A stretch of DNA of 64,000 nt from Ophioderma brevispina. Taxonomy: Eukaryota > Echinodermata > Ophiuroidea > Amphilepidida > Ophiodermatidae. Below, piece by piece: positions 12,001 to 21,239 of the stretch (position 1 is the stretch's first letter; each line of letters starts with the position of its first letter). The position numbers were made by a program, and so were the translations under genes. The notes beneath the pieces were generated by a model. It made no database searches, had not been told where the DNA came from, and saw only the letters and a program-made list of their open reading frames with translations. The stretch spans positions 1-64,000 of the forward strand of contig JAMKCH010002890.1 of assembly GCA_023653785.1 (NCBI GenBank). Reading direction: 5' to 3'.

Positions 12001-15000
12001 TAAAACATATATTTCAATTAAAACCTAGTGGAAAATCGTCGAAATAACTTAGATTTCAAATATATTTAACTAATCAGCTTCCAATTTATTAAGATATGCG
12101 AAAAGATGATGTTAAATAAAAAAGTCACTATGTAAAACTGACAAGATAGCAATTTCAACGTGTAAATAAGAAATGCGACAAGCAAATACGTCGTTATGTG
12201 ACGCGTTTGCGCAAATACGTCACTATGTGCTGATGCGAAAACGACAAAATACCAATTCTACCGTGAACTGCAAAATACGTCGGTCAAATACGTCACTGAT
12301 GTGACGCGGCGAATACTTCAAAATGCAGATACGATGCTATGGGCCTGCGCAGTATAGATTTTCGACAAATACGTCGTTATGTGATGCGGACAATTTAACG
12401 TTTTGTAAATACGTCATAATTAGTTAATTACTATTTTACTAATTAAGCCACTTTGAGGTTTAAATTCTGTTGAATACGTAGGAATAGTACAAAACAAAGT
12501 AACGCCAAATTGCTCAAAAAAGTCCAAAATGTCGAAAAAGTCACTTGTGACGCGGCCGACGATTATTGATCGGTGATATACTTTCACGTGTTAGGGGTAG
12601 TTTATGAAAATTCGGACCCATGATTCGGATCACCAACTTTAAAAGCGGCACTGGCACATTTTTCACAAAATAGAAATGCCTTTCAATTTGCTCTCAAATG
12701 ATAGTCTAGGCCATTGGAAGAACAGAGATATTATTTTACAAATAAAAAAACAACATACCCCAAAACAGATAGGGACATTTGATATGAGGACTAAAACATC
12801 CAGGTAATTGTAGGCCAATTTTAAGGTTTCTCCATAACTTTAATCAACAATGTTATTTTATTATTACATGGAATATTTTTGACTCGTACTCACTGATTTA
12901 AAACCACAAAGTTATAGACGATAACAGTGTGAATAGCGTGGGGAAACCATGCATACGGCATGCGTGTTCTTGTGTTAAACGCATTTCGTCGTCGCTGAAT
13001 TTTACCATCGCCGTTGACGTTAAATTATAAAATCGTTCTGTTTACCCATAAGAAGCTGATTTGGTCTTAATATTTCGGGAGAGGACTTTTGTATATAAAA
13101 GCCTTACAACTATGCACAAAATATCGATTTTGAAAAATTTGAGGCGCACTATTTTAAATGTGCCAGTGTCTCTTTAAGAAACCCGTACTACTTTTGCTTT
13201 TATTTGCAGCGTGAAAAAGCATGTTTAGAAAATTTTCCAAAACTTCAAAAATCTGATTCATCTAACACATTTTTTTTATAAAAAATTTTTGCACATTTGG
13301 TACCTTTTCAGACACCAATTAAAATTACTGCTTAGCTTAAAGAAACCATAGAATGACCGAGTAGAAGTAATTATAGTACGCCGTACTCTAGTCCGGCGAC
13401 AACGGTAAGGAATAGGGCATTGAATTCAGTGACTCTTCACGCAACATTGTTCCATGCTTTATTCGTATCGCTACGGAGCCTGGAATATGGCTCCCGCCGG
13501 GCGCTAGTTGCGTTCACACAGGTTTCAATGAGTGTACAACGTGGTGGATAGGCCTAGAGGGCTAGTTTTCTGGAGAGCTAAAAATTAAAGTGCTACATGT
13601 GTTAACTCATTACCAAATTAGTCGTCTTGACAAAAATATTTAAAGATATCTTTTTTTTCCAAATATGCGTAACATCAGTTGCACATTTATACGGACAATG
13701 TTTAAAAGGATTAGCCGCGATAATGCGAGAGAATCGAAAAAATTGGAAATGCAGATTTTAACTAATCAGGGATAAGTGTGTACAATCCATATAACCGCCG
13801 CGCATCCCGGTAATTCTGCAAATTCTTGCAAAATCACCCATTTTGAGCATTTGGACCAGGTACAGCCTTTCAGCCCCCCGGTCATTTTGACATTTTCAAA
13901 GCCTGGATCCTCCATTGTTTAATGTAGAAAACACACAAAAAGTGAAAAAAACAAGTATTTGTGGAAATTTGCCATACCGTCTCCGCCAACTAGACATCAG
14001 CGGCACGGCGGCGTTATCTCAAATTGCCACTAAACAGCTGATTGTGGTTTACATCAGTACAGAATCAAACAAAGCCAATAATGTTTGTGCTGAGGTCCAA
14101 CTGTTATGATCACGGTGCACAATCGGGAAAATCTGCTGCTATTCCACCAGGAAGGATTTTGATGCATTTGGAAATTTGATACGCACGTATGAAATTCCAG
14201 AATCAGATAGAAAAGCACTGCCTGTCTTTAATACACAGTTTCAAGCCAACACTTGTAGGTTATGTTCGCATATCCATGCCCGTAACAAAAATACAAAAAT
14301 ATGAATTTTGATGATTTTTTCGATGTTGCGGCATTAGAATCGATGACACTAATCCTTTAATTCATATTAGCATTTAGGGCCAAAATGTGAAAAAGCAAAT
14401 GCTTAATGCGTTTTTGTTAAGACAAATGCTAATGCGAAATGCGGATTTTTAATTGCATGCTAATTGACCCACGTTTTCATTTTTTCGGCCTATTCGAGGC
14501 CCAAATTTTAATTTTTTTTTCTGAAAAGGTTTCCAAAAACAATAAAATCTTACCAGTACTTACTTTTTACCTGTAAATTTCAAGTTGCTTCATGTTCCAC
14601 AAAAAAGATCATCAATTTGCCATAGCTTCTATTCTGTAACAACGACATACTTCAAGTCATGCATACCCGTGTCAGGAAAGTTACTGTAGTAACGTGTTTC
14701 TAAAAGAAGGTTCAAACCAATCTTCATTTGTGATGTAGGTTTTTCTCCTGAACTCTAGTACCCATAGTAAACTGTCATTCTCTCCCTTGCATGTAATCCA
14801 TTATATGCGATTTGCGTTTTAATTTTGTTTGTGTGTATGTGTGTGTGGGTGTTTTCCAATTGTTTGTTATAGTAAACTCAACGTTTGTTTACTACTTCAA
14901 TGCAGGTACCTGGTAATGAAATTGATATTATCGCAGATAAACGCCCGCGCTGGAGATAGCAACGAAGGTAAATATAAAGTACAGACTAAATTGGTAAGGG

Positions 15001-16430
15001 ATAAAAGCAGAACGAAGAAAACAGAGGACACTCATTTGAAATACTTGCAATACTTTATGCAGAATAATTAAAATATTTCATTATTTTTTTTCTCAGAACT
15101 TTTGGACGAAATGAAGCGTCGGGATACACATACCCTGCCAGGTCTGCCCTAAAGTGTCACAGCACTTGTTCTTTCTAAATAATGCTCAGGTGAATAAAAC
15201 ACTTCCATTTAAATAATATTTGTGACCCTTTTTAGTGTGTAGGTTTCCCAGTTAATTATTTTTTTCATTATATTTACAAATCTCGTTAAGTGTTTTTCGT
15301 CTCAAGAAAAACTGAAATGTGTGTTTGTTTAAAAACAATTTCGTATTTGGTCAATTATATTCAACTTACATTTTCGTCAAAATAAATTATTTCGTCGTAT
15401 CCCGGCCCACTGAATGTACAAAGCAATTTCCTCTTTGGTCATAGTGTCCACACTTTAGTTCAGTTATAATTTCGGCTGTGTGGATTTTGTTATTGTTATT
15501 TTTCCTTTCGGACGTTTTTACTACATTTTACATATTATAACGTATTTCTTTGTCACTCTTTCCACTTCAGCTTGGTGTGAAAAAAGTACACACCTGAATA
15601 CGCAGACACACTGGGGATACAAGGGGAGAAACACCAGGACGATTTAGGTAATTAACTTAATTATTGTTATTAATAATCAATGTCAATATAGAGTAAGGTT
15701 TAAAAAATAGAAAGTACGTTTAGAAACCATGCGCGAGGCGTTAACCTGTACTAGAAAATGTGGAACTATTTTATTCATGCATCTATGATACAAAATATCC
15801 AAAATCCTAAAGGTAAAATATCGCGTAGGCTTCAAATGATGAACAATTAAATTAGCCCCCCCCCCCTGAGTGAAGCATGATGACACAGAAATGGTATTGC
15901 AAGATTTTTAATGAAGTTTTAAAAGGGTATAACTTTTATGGTGTCTCGGCATATAGAAATTAATTGTTGTTGCTGCTGTTTTGCTTGGTGTTTTGATCTT
16001 TGTTTGTTCCTGTATTTTTGTTTGTTTGTTTAAGTTTGTTTCATTTATGTTGATGTTATTTTGTTTTGAACTTTAAAGGCTATAATAAGTCAGTTAGAAC
16101 CTTTGAAATTACTACGATAACGATTATCATTTAGAAAATAATGGTACAAACGCAATCCACATTCAACCTAACAACCTTAGAAACTTAATTTTGATTTAGC
16201 TAATATAAAAACATTTTAAATGTACATTTATTACTAAATCATTCACAATGTTACAATAAGTGTGCAAGTGTGAATTGGTTGTTTTCATGATTTTTTCTCT
16301 TCATCGTCATTTCCTATTATTTTTATCATTACTACCATTTAGAGTCAACGGAAATGTTGCGGACAATCCCGCAGTTTTTCGGAAGCATTTGATTGCCCAG
16401 TTGGTACAGACATGAACCCCGAGGAAAAAG
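2118..16430 (+). CDS. M13 metallopeptidase (neprilysin-like) gene A, middle and C-terminal exons
   Basis: Nine exons can be supported in the order expected for the M13 family of zinc ectopeptidases, which cleave small peptides at the cell surface. They are at 2118-2216, 3847-3924, 5672-5751, 7900-7924, 8333-8370, 14906-14967, 15097-15189, 15571-15647 and 16343-16430. In family order they supply the helix before the IGYP segment, the IGLP segment, the NPNEW segment, the ILQPPFF-like segment, the ENIAD-like segment, LPGL/QLFFL, WC..Y.PEYA, and RVNG...NPEEK. Upstream exons would lie left of base 1, which falls in a LINE. No convincing HExxH exon was found between 8371 and 14905, and the terminal CxxW exon was not located. 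Most junctions need a one-base correction to stay in frame, so the gene is either mis-sequenced or a pseudogene. It is a tandem paralogue of gene B. Confidence 0.8.
2719..3097. repeat. Poly(A) tracts
   Basis: Two long A-rich tracts (about 2729-2805 and 3055-3097) lie in the intron between the first two gene A exons, with ordinary AT-rich sequence between them. They could be old retrotransposon tails. No coding remnant lies directly 5' of either. Confidence 0.7.
3847..3924 (+). CDS. Gene A exon: IGYP segment
   Basis: Twenty-six codons open in phase 0, between TTGCAG and GTAAGT. The reading LKNITVKIGLPHYIFNN continues to HLDQEYEN. M13 proteins have K...(V/I).IG(Y/L)P..I.(N/D)...L(D/N).(E/-)Y at this point, so this is one of the clearest exons. 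It aligns residue for residue with gene B exon 62261-62335 (LNDMRIIVAYPDHIND...). Confidence 0.88.
4250..4515. repeat. tRNA/SINE-like dispersed repeat
   Basis: Contains TGCCATCAGGAAATCGTCA...TTCGCTTCATCTAGGTG and, at the far end, CTTGCCCAAGGACACAAACA...GGTGGGGTCGAACTTGC. The first module recurs at 60041-60110, and the CTTGCCCAAG...GGxCTCxAACC module recurs at 20187-20250. The GGTCGAAC-type sequence resembles a polymerase III B box. Class is inferred, not proven. Confidence 0.5.
4590..5312. repeat. Direct repeat pair, about 290-430 bp units
   Basis: The unit at about 4590-4880 (TTTTGGCACCCC...ATAGACTCCATACAG...TTTGCCAATAGCCTA...GGAAAGATCATCATGCG...GGGAGGTTGAAGATATTCG) is repeated at about 4886-5312. 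The second copy carries an insertion of about 170 bp before its last module. The shared end, GGTTGAAGATATTCGAAGTTTACTTGAAAGATC, is almost identical in both. No coding signal recognised. Confidence 0.75.
5672..5751 (+). CDS. Gene A candidate exon: segment before the D/N-x-x-EW motif
   Basis: Lies between CTTTTACAG and GTGAAT. The first half reads LDTQGYSFKNF. After a one-base shift in the AAAAATTTT run it reads FRSVLSFSRKQNIALL, which fits the family pattern YF.N.(L/I)...(R/K)FS..(K/R)Q...L. The last base (A) joins the next exon (AC CCC AAC GAA TGG) to give NPNEW, so the phases agree. Four or so family residues appear to be missing at that junction. Confidence 0.5.
6061..7660. mobile_element. 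DNA transposon or composite MITE with CACTGGCACATTT ends
   Basis: The left end reads AGAGACACTGGCACATTT at 6061. The right end is its inverted form, AAATGTGCCAGTGCCGCT, ending at 7660 and followed by TTAA (7661-7664). The same termini and internal sequence occur in a 531-bp element at 12643-13173 and as one end at 47130-47270. The 1.6-kb interior has no recognisable transposase. Left flank is CTAA rather than TTAA. Confidence 0.68.
7729..7815. repeat. CTA/CAC trinucleotide microsatellite
   Basis: Imperfect run of CTACTA/CTACCACTACTATCACTA units in the gene A intron. Confidence 0.85.
7900..7924 (+). CDS. Gene A candidate 25-nt microexon: NPNEW motif
   Basis: A 25-nt stretch lies between CTTATAG and GTAAGT. 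With the single A carried over from exon 5672-5751 it reads N-P-N-E-W-T followed by TAA. M13 proteins have (V)D(K/R)(D/S/T)EW here, before the (M)TPQ(T)VNA(Y/F)Y segment. The TAA may reflect an indel in the A run, since one extra A-type base restores an open frame. The VNA(Y/F)Y...FPAG exon that should follow was not found. Confidence 0.45.
8333..8370 (+). CDS. Gene A exon: ILQPPFF-like segment
   Basis: A 38-nt exon between CTGAAG and GTAAGT, reading IAQTPVFNSGWP. The family consensus just before the zinc-binding helix is (G)ILQPPFF(N/D)...WP, so the match is good despite the small size. It should be followed by the NYG(A/G)IG..(I/V)GHE exon, which is not recognisable. See the finding on 8647-8750. 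Confidence 0.6.
8446..8596. repeat. TG-rich microsatellite
   Basis: Imperfect (TG)n with GTATGTATG interruptions. It generates long spurious frames on both strands, rich in V/C/Y or in H/T. Confidence 0.9.
8887..9061. mobile_element. Truncated TTAA MITE, GACATGAGGA family
   Basis: Shares CTGTCGTGCACGA, GGGGGCGCTTCCTTTCTG and the end CATGTCTC|TTTAA with 17117-17453, 54058-54423, 37790-37988 and 32750-32794. Only the right terminus is present here. Confidence 0.6.
9826..10135. mobile_element. 310-bp hAT-type MITE with perfect 8-bp target duplication
   Basis: The termini are CAGTGGCGTACC at the left and GGTATACGCACTG at the right. These are short imperfect inverted repeats starting CAGTG, typical of hAT elements. 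They are flanked on both sides by CCCGATTA (9818-9825 and 10136-10143), the 8-bp duplication expected for hAT insertion. The interior is rich in GCCCCCTCTGG modules and has no ORF of its own. Related modules occur at 32095-32240. Confidence 0.88.
10400..10500 (+). pseudogene. Tc1-like transposase fragment
   Basis: Translation gives FLENEGIETLDWPSRSPDLN followed by AI. The DWP.(Q/R)SPDLNPIE motif just before the third catalytic acidic residue is diagnostic of Tc1 transposases. Upstream domains (DNA binding, first two catalytic residues) are not readable, so the element cannot move by itself. Confidence 0.88.
10994..11405. mobile_element. 412-bp MITE with long inverted repeats
   Basis: The left terminus (AGGGTTATAAATAAGAATCC then TATTCTCGAAGATT) and the right terminus (AATCTTCGAGAATAGG then ATTCTTATTTATAACCT) are inverse copies. 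The inversion continues inward (TCAAATTAGTAC..GGGTAAATTTGAAATCATGTCAAAT versus ATTTGACATGATTTCATATTTACCC). It is almost a complete hairpin and has no coding capacity. Confidence 0.85.
11408..11730. repeat. GACA/GATA/GGTA-rich low-complexity tract
   Basis: Purine-rich simple sequence made of AGAAAGAAA, GACAGACTGAT, AGATAGACATACAGACAGACC and TAGGTAGGTACGTAAG units. The long minus-strand frame across it (YLPTYPPS-type) is an artefact of the repeat. Confidence 0.8.
11902..12562. mobile_element. 661-bp element with perfect 17-bp terminal inverted repeats
   Basis: TCGTCGGCCGCGTCACA at 11902-11918 is exactly inverted at 12546-12562. Inside, the motif (C)AAATACGTC(A/G)nTATGTGACGCG recurs at about 12185-12205, 12208-12232, 12286-12308 and 12365-12390, in forms related to the termini. 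It is therefore an array of subterminal repeats. No ORF. Family not recognised. Confidence 0.85.
12643..13173. mobile_element. 531-bp TTAA MITE, CACTGGCACATTT family
   Basis: Flanked by TTAA on both sides (12639-12642 and 13174-13177). The ends A(A)GCGGCACTGGCACATTT and AAATGTGCCAGTGTCTCT are inverted repeats. It is a mutated inverted relative of the sequence at 6061-6560. TTAA target use is seen in piggyBac and Kolobok elements. Confidence 0.85.
13706..14356. mobile_element. 651-bp TTAA MITE, GGATTAGC family
   Basis: Starts AAGGATTAGCCGCGATAATG after TTAA (13702-13705) and ends GACACTAATCCT before TTAA (14357-14360). A second copy lies at 51916-52457, sharing GATAATGCGAGAGAAT, AATCAGG(G)ATAAGTGTGT and the tail ATGAATTTTGATGATTTTTTCGATG. 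The first copy carries a hAT-like insert at about 13795-13910 (GCATCCCGGTAATTCTGCAA...). Related sequence occurs at 61045-61150. Confidence 0.8.
14906..14967 (+). CDS. Gene A exon: ENIAD-like segment
   Basis: A 62-nt exon between AATGCAG and GTAAAT. The first part reads VPGNEIDIIAD. After a one-base change of register at the AAA run (14939-14941) it reads NARAGDSNE, which joins the next exon in frame (EELLDEMK). The distance from IAD to LPGL then matches that in neprilysin to within one residue. The family has GENIAD(N/L)GG here, whose E is the third zinc ligand. The aligned residue in this exon is D (14924-14926), and GG is absent. Confidence 0.55.
15097..15189 (+). CDS. Gene A exon: LPGL / QLFFL segment
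   Basis: Lies between TTTCTCAG and GTGAAT. Reads LLDEMKRRDTHTLPGL in the frame continued from the previous exon, then VSQHLFFLNNAQ one base out of register at the CCC run (15147-15149). M13 proteins have ...LPGL.L...QLFFL(S/N)(F/Y)AQ, so both halves belong to one exon. Removing or adding one base in the C run restores a single frame. Confidence 0.82.
15571..15647 (+). CDS. Gene A exon: WC...PEYA segment
   Basis: Lies between CCACTTCAG and GTAATT. Reads WCEK and then YTPEYADTLGIQGEKHQDD, shifted at the A6 run (15580-15585). The family pattern is VWC..YRPEYA...(I)..D.HSP..(F/Y)R, which confirms the assignment. Entry from the previous exon (AQ|LWC) and exit to the next (FR|VNG) each need one more base, in the TT and TTT runs respectively. 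Confidence 0.82.
16343..16430 (+). CDS. Gene A penultimate coding exon: RVNG...NPEEK segment
   Basis: Lies between ACCATTTAG and GTATGT. Reads VNGNVADNPAVF and then SEAFDCPVGTDMNPEEK. The two frames are joined if the T5 run at 16375-16379 is one T longer. The family C-terminus is RVNG.L.N...F..AF.C..G..MNP..(K/R)C.(V/I)W, so only the last few residues remain to be encoded downstream. That last exon was not identified. Confidence 0.88.
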
Positions 16431-17100
16431 GTATGTCTTGTAAAGTAAATAAAAAAAAAATATAAATAAATAAACATAAATAAATAAATAAATATACAGG
16501 TTAGAGTCGACGAATAACGTAGGACAGGTCCAGTCGAGCTTGCTTTTGTTTTTGCAAATGACCCTACAAAATTACCAACATCTAAAAAACTGTATGGAAT
16601 CACGTTACCCCGCCAGGCACAATGTAGACCATTTATACTACTGAAACTTAGAAAATAATCTTATTTCATGAGAGGCACATGGTTTGAAGGCCCCAGAAGA
16701 CCATACTGATAGTTCTAAAAATCGCTTTAGTATTACGTATAAATATAATGTTGAACCACAATGATAAAAAATTTGTATTGAACCCATCTTATATAGTTAT
16801 TTATGGTTTCTCACAGAACAAAATGACGCAGCTTAGATAATAAATGGATTTAATGTACCTTCAAAAAGTGGTCTACTTTTATAGTGTTCTATGAAGCATA
16901 ATGGTCTTCAAGACCCATATCTCGCAACGTATCGATTTTTTGCTTATATGAGGGATACTCAGAGACTCCGAAATCTAATTTTGGTCAAGTCAAAGATTAG
17001 TCACATAAACCGCCTATTAAGTTTAAGATGATATTGGTAGTTTTGATGTATTGGTGTATTAAAATTATGGTGTATATTGTGTGTATATAAAATTCCGGAT
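16431..17100. other. Intergenic/intronic stretch, nothing recognised
   Basis: AT-rich sequence after the last identified gene A exon. It includes (AAAT)n at about 16450-16500. The expected short terminal exon (CxxW then stop) is not evident here. Confidence 0.5.
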
Positions 17101-17116
17101 CCGGAATTTTTTTTAA

Positions 17117-17453
17117 AGAGACACGAGGACATTAAAAAAAGCGCCCCCCTTTTTTTCGAATCGGTTTTTTTTTGGGGGGGGAGCATATGTGGAATGCTTA
17201 CGAATGCTATAGATCCACACCTGAAGCGAATAAGACGAATTACGCCGATTTATGCTAGTAATATTGGATGATTTAGTATTTCTGTCGTGCACGACGGAAC
17301 ATCAAAGGCATAGTTTTCTACAGGACGATTACGATAGAGAAAGTTGGAAACAAAGAGTGCGGGTTTTCTTTGTACTTCTTTGTCCAATAACGTTCTCAAT
17401 AGGTGGACTTACTGTCAAGTGCAATTATCCTCAAAAAATCTCCTCCTGTCACT
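17117..17453. mobile_element. 337-bp TTAA MITE, GACA(C/T)GAGGA family
   Basis: Flanked by TTAA (17113-17116 and 17454-17457). The ends AGAGACACGAGGACATT and TCTCCTCCTGTCACT are inverted repeats. The interior module TGTCGTGCACGACGGAACATCAAA and the tail TTTGTACTTCTTTGTCCAATAA are shared with 54058-54423. Confidence 0.82.
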
Positions 17454-17539
17454 TTAAAATGTCATTTAGATATGAAGGGAATGATTTGAGACTTAAAACA
17501 TTTGACCTTCTCTTACTCGTGTCCCAAACACTGTGGTTC

Positions 17540-17830
17540 TCAAATATGCTCCAGCCAGAGATGGGTACAACGTCGGGCTGCTTCACTGAAATCCGCAAGG
17601 TCATTGTTTGTGCACATTGTTGCTCCGGCAGTGGGCAGGCCAAACAAGATGTTCATTGTCTGTGGTTCTGTTCCAAAACCACAGGTAGTGTCCTGTCTGC
17701 TTCCAGATAGCCCACTGCTGCAAAGAAACCTTAGATCGGCCAATTCTTTTTTTGACATAAGATTCGTATGTTGAAAGGCATTATGTAAAAAAACACAGTT
17801 CGGTGGGATACTCAAAGGCAGCATTCTCTG
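17540..17830 (-). mobile_element. Non-LTR retrotransposon fragment, ORF2 C-terminus (minus strand)
   Basis: On the minus strand it reads GTEPQTMN...GLPTAGATMCTNNDLADF then SEAARRCTHLWLEHI. This is the same zinc-knuckle-like tail as at 1499-1690 and 61690-61900. The conserved cysteines are partly lost, and no RT core lies beside it. Confidence 0.72.
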
Positions 17831-17959
17831 AAATCTTTGGTCGCATTAACGGCAAATTGTTTCTTTCAAAAAGCTCTATGAAAAAATCCTGATTTGTTGT
17901 AACTATATTTTTGTGCGTCATCCTATGATACCTTGTCTAAACCGTGCTTGGAGCTCGAA

Positions 17960-19057
17960 AATTAAGCTTAGCGCGAGGACAAATCTACGCAATATCAAGG
18001 TGGATGATAAATTAGGGAAAAAGACGCACCAAATGCATTTCTATACACTCTAGACTGTTAATGTTATGACACACAGAATATAGTGGCTTTTTTCAGTTCT
18101 TTAAGGGCAAACATGAATTCTCCAAGGCCTACAAAAATTACCCCCATTTTTATAGGCCTTTGCGAGACTTCATTAACTAAATTTAATAGTGATGTTTTGT
18201 ATATGTAGTTTTTGATATGTAGTTCTTAAGTTTGTTTTTTTTTTTCTACGGTTTTTGTAAAAAGTATGTATATACCTGACAGAAGAGAATAAGCTTGAAT
18301 AACAAATTACTAGTACCTACGTCACGCATCACAGTTTCTTCCTATTATTACCTGCGCAGAAGTGCAGGTATCAGCCGATATCGTTAGTACCTTGTGGGTC
18401 ATACTATCCACGATACTCTTTACTGGTCACCTGAGTTTTTTGTCCCAATCAAACAAAAGAGCTAATAGTTAAACGTAGAGTGCCCAACTAAAAAAAACTT
18501 CCGTTAGTGCCCCAAGGGGGGGGTGGCGGGTTCCTAGGGACCCAAACCAGATACCTTTCCCATGGGCGTTTGATCATGACCATAACACAAGTAAATGGGG
18601 GTCACGTAAGAACCACATACCACCAATAAACAAATTGAAAAATCCGAACTTTGACCCTATGACCTATGGCAATTGTAATTGTCACCTCTCCGAAAAGGTG
18701 GTTCACATTTCCATCCTCAGAAAACTCCAATATAAGGTTTGAACCATAATTCATTATATACACTCTAGGGACTAACAAATAAAACTCATATTGCAAAATT
18801 ATAACAATATTTCACCCATCTTGTATTTTTCAGAAAACTTTCAAAATCACCTTATTTTTCACCATAGATTACACCGTTAAGAGCAAGTCTGAAAATTAAA
18901 AATTGATGCTATCAGCATATAAAGGTTATTTGATTTAAGTATTATTAATTATTACTTAATTGCTCCTAAGGTAGTATCTAAGCAAATATACACCCAAGAT
19001 TTAATGGACTTTAATTTTTTTAATTAGTAAAAGATCTTGATTTTTTCACTTCCGTTT
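17960..19057. other. Non-coding stretch with a partial G-tract repeat
   Basis: Nothing gene-like. Contains a single terminus of the G-tract MITE at about 18500-18550 (AGTGCCCCAAGGGGGGGGTGG...TTCCTAGGGACCC). Confidence 0.5.
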
Positions 19058-19268
19058 AGTGCCCAAGGGGGGGGGGGGGTTCATAGGGACCCAACCTAAT
19101 ATTTTAATGAAGCAGTGGGCGGATTGATTTTTTTTTTAGTATCAGAAGAAGCGTATCATAAATCAGACAATTAGCAAAAAACTCCTTGAAAAATTGATTG
19201 CGTACCGAGAGATCGCCAAAAAACAAATCAAATGTTGGGTACTATGGACCCCCCCCCCCATGGGCACT
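19058..19268. mobile_element. 211-bp MITE with G-tract termini
   Basis: Begins AGTGCCCAAGG followed by a run of G and TTCATAGGGACCC. It ends TACTATGGACC, a run of C, then CATGGGCACT, an inverted copy. A relative with TGCCTAAGG...CCTTAGGCA ends lies at 54999-55206, and further single termini lie at about 18500 and 54450. The G runs (9-13) will be poorly sequenced. Confidence 0.75.
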
Positions 19269-19439
19269 TGAGTGTTAATATCAATTCTACTGAAATTCGT
19301 ATTGATAAAAGAGGACTTATTCCTTTATACAAGGCATCATAACAATGTTGACGTCAGTTAACCTCCGTCCGGGGGGGGGGGGCAAGTTTCATCTGGAAGC
19401 ACGCGTACATGTCAAGCCTGTGCCACCCTTTTCAGATCG

Positions 19440-19800
19440 TTGTCAACAAAGAAGACACAATTTTTTTTTTAAATTTTACAATGTTACCCAAAGACCCCCT
19501 ATTGGCGTGAAATTTTGAAAATGTTCACCCTACAAAAACCTCTATTTTTTAGAAAAATTTTGCAAAATCTCACCAAAGGGCCCCATTTTTCTCAAAAATT
19601 TTGCAAATTTGCGTACTTGGAACGCCCCATTTGGAGGCAATTTTGTTGGTCTCTCACACAAAGACCCCATATTTTTTTTTTTTCAGTCCCTCTGTACGAA
19701 TTGCCGCTGGGTTTTGGAAGAGCGAGCCTTTCATCCAATCCATTTCATATGTGAGTCCCCCCGGGACCCTCGTCTACCTAAGGGTGGCGGGGGGTTAACC
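19440..19800. repeat. Repeat with AAAGACCCC/GGCCCCATTTTTC modules
   Basis: Three degenerate modules of about 65 bp, each with a ...ACC(C/A)AAAG(A/G)CCCC(A/C)T...TTTTGCAAA pattern. They resemble the interior of hAT-like MITEs such as 9826-10135. Ends not defined. Confidence 0.4.
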
Positions 19801-20099
19801 AACTAGTGAACGTGGATTAGGTCGGCGCTAAATGAGAGAGACACAAGTTTTCGCTTTCAAGGTATTTCATTCTCTCATCCTTCTTAGTCATTTAGCGAAA
19901 AATATGTGAAGGTAGGGCCCAGCACCTTCACCGGGGTTAGGGTATGGAGTCAAAGTCGAAGGTAAGGGGGGTTGCCACCCAAAGATAAATAAATAATATT
20001 AAATGGTGCATTTATATAGAGCCTTCACAATGTATCCAAAAGCTCTTTACATTTATTCTGCTGCCACTAGATACGTCAGCTGCCTCTAGAAATGCCTAA

Positions 20100-20290
20100 G
20101 GCATACTCAATGGACAATATTCCTACCAGCTTCCCATTTGCACATGCGTGGAGAGGCGAGAGAGAGCAACGCGATGGTTTTAAAGTCCTTGCCCAAGTGC
20201 ACAGAACATTGGCCCTCAACGGACTCAAAACCAACGACCTTTGGGTTAGGTCGGTCGTTGTATCATGGACCACATATGCCCTATATGGTA
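20100..20290. repeat. tRNA/SINE-like dispersed repeat
   Basis: Contains CCTTGCCCAAGTGCACAGAACATTGGCCCTCAACGG...CTCAAAACCAACGACC, related to the CTTGCCCAAGGACACAA module at 4456-4500. Class inferred from the GGxCTCxAACC-type box. Confidence 0.45.
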
Positions 20291-21239
20291 CATTTTTTTA
20301 AGATCATGCAGAGTATGGCTCTTCTTAAAACCATGTTTAAGTAAAACAGTCAACACTGCCCTCATTTAGAAAGAAAAATGCAGGGAAATCAAATATTCAT
20401 ACATTTTAATGCAAAATTTGATTTCCCCCTATTTTATGGGAAAGAAAATGCCAATTTTGCCGGTGACGGACGCGACTTTATGACGTCATGTGACGAGGCA
20501 TACTGATGTTGGTACTTATTTTAGTATAAAAAGCACCCAATGGTATCAAATCGTAAGAATAGGGTTGCTTTATAACAAATTTCGAGGGGTGGTGGAAACC
20601 CACCCCCCCTCCCATTCCACAAAAGGTCAACATTTACAAAAAAAAACAAACAAAACAAGCTGGTAACACGAGGGTAATTGCTCAGCAAGCAAATTAATAA
20701 TTTGTTAAAAATTAGATAACCGCTCCAACATTTAGAAACATTTGTAAGCGCTGATATGTCTGGACATTGTAGGACCAAATTCTCCTGGGGGGAATCCGTG
20801 CCTATGCAAGTTAATATAGCTCATTTCTTATGATTAATAATGCATGTATTCTTATTGCTAATTTCATATGTGTAGATAACATTATATCATGAATATTATT
20901 AAGGTATTATTATTTTTAATTTTTTTAATTTTTTTATTTTTTTTGGAAAAGTTGAAGAAAAAGGAGAAAAATCATCCCAATTTGATATTGTTTTTTATTG
21001 TTTTGTTTTCTGTTTGTTGTTTATTCACATTTGTTTTATGGTTCACTAAATATCGTTGAGAAAAGTTTATGACACAAAAATTTAGTTGATTCCGATCTTG
21101 CGGTTCTGGGTTATGCTGGATGGTGTTTCACAGCGGCGTCCAATAGGCCAATGTGCTGAATTTTTGTTTGTTTCACGTCGAAAATGAAATACAAATTGTG
21201 CATTTCTTACAGATACGACTGACGATATAGGCACAAGTA

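Noticed and set aside
13210..13260. Possible gene A exon REKACLENF after TTATTTGCAG
   Set aside because: A good acceptor and a vague resemblance to the family (R/K)A.CL..(Q/N)(Y/F) segment, but no donor is present and the match is too short to claim.
14906..14967. Assignment as the M13 NYLxW segment (frame YLVMKLILSQIN)
   Set aside because: The word looks similar to NYLLWRL, but the next exon (LPGL/QLFFL) and the phase place this exon at the ENIAD position. The true NYLxW equivalent is DWMLW in gene B at 60331.
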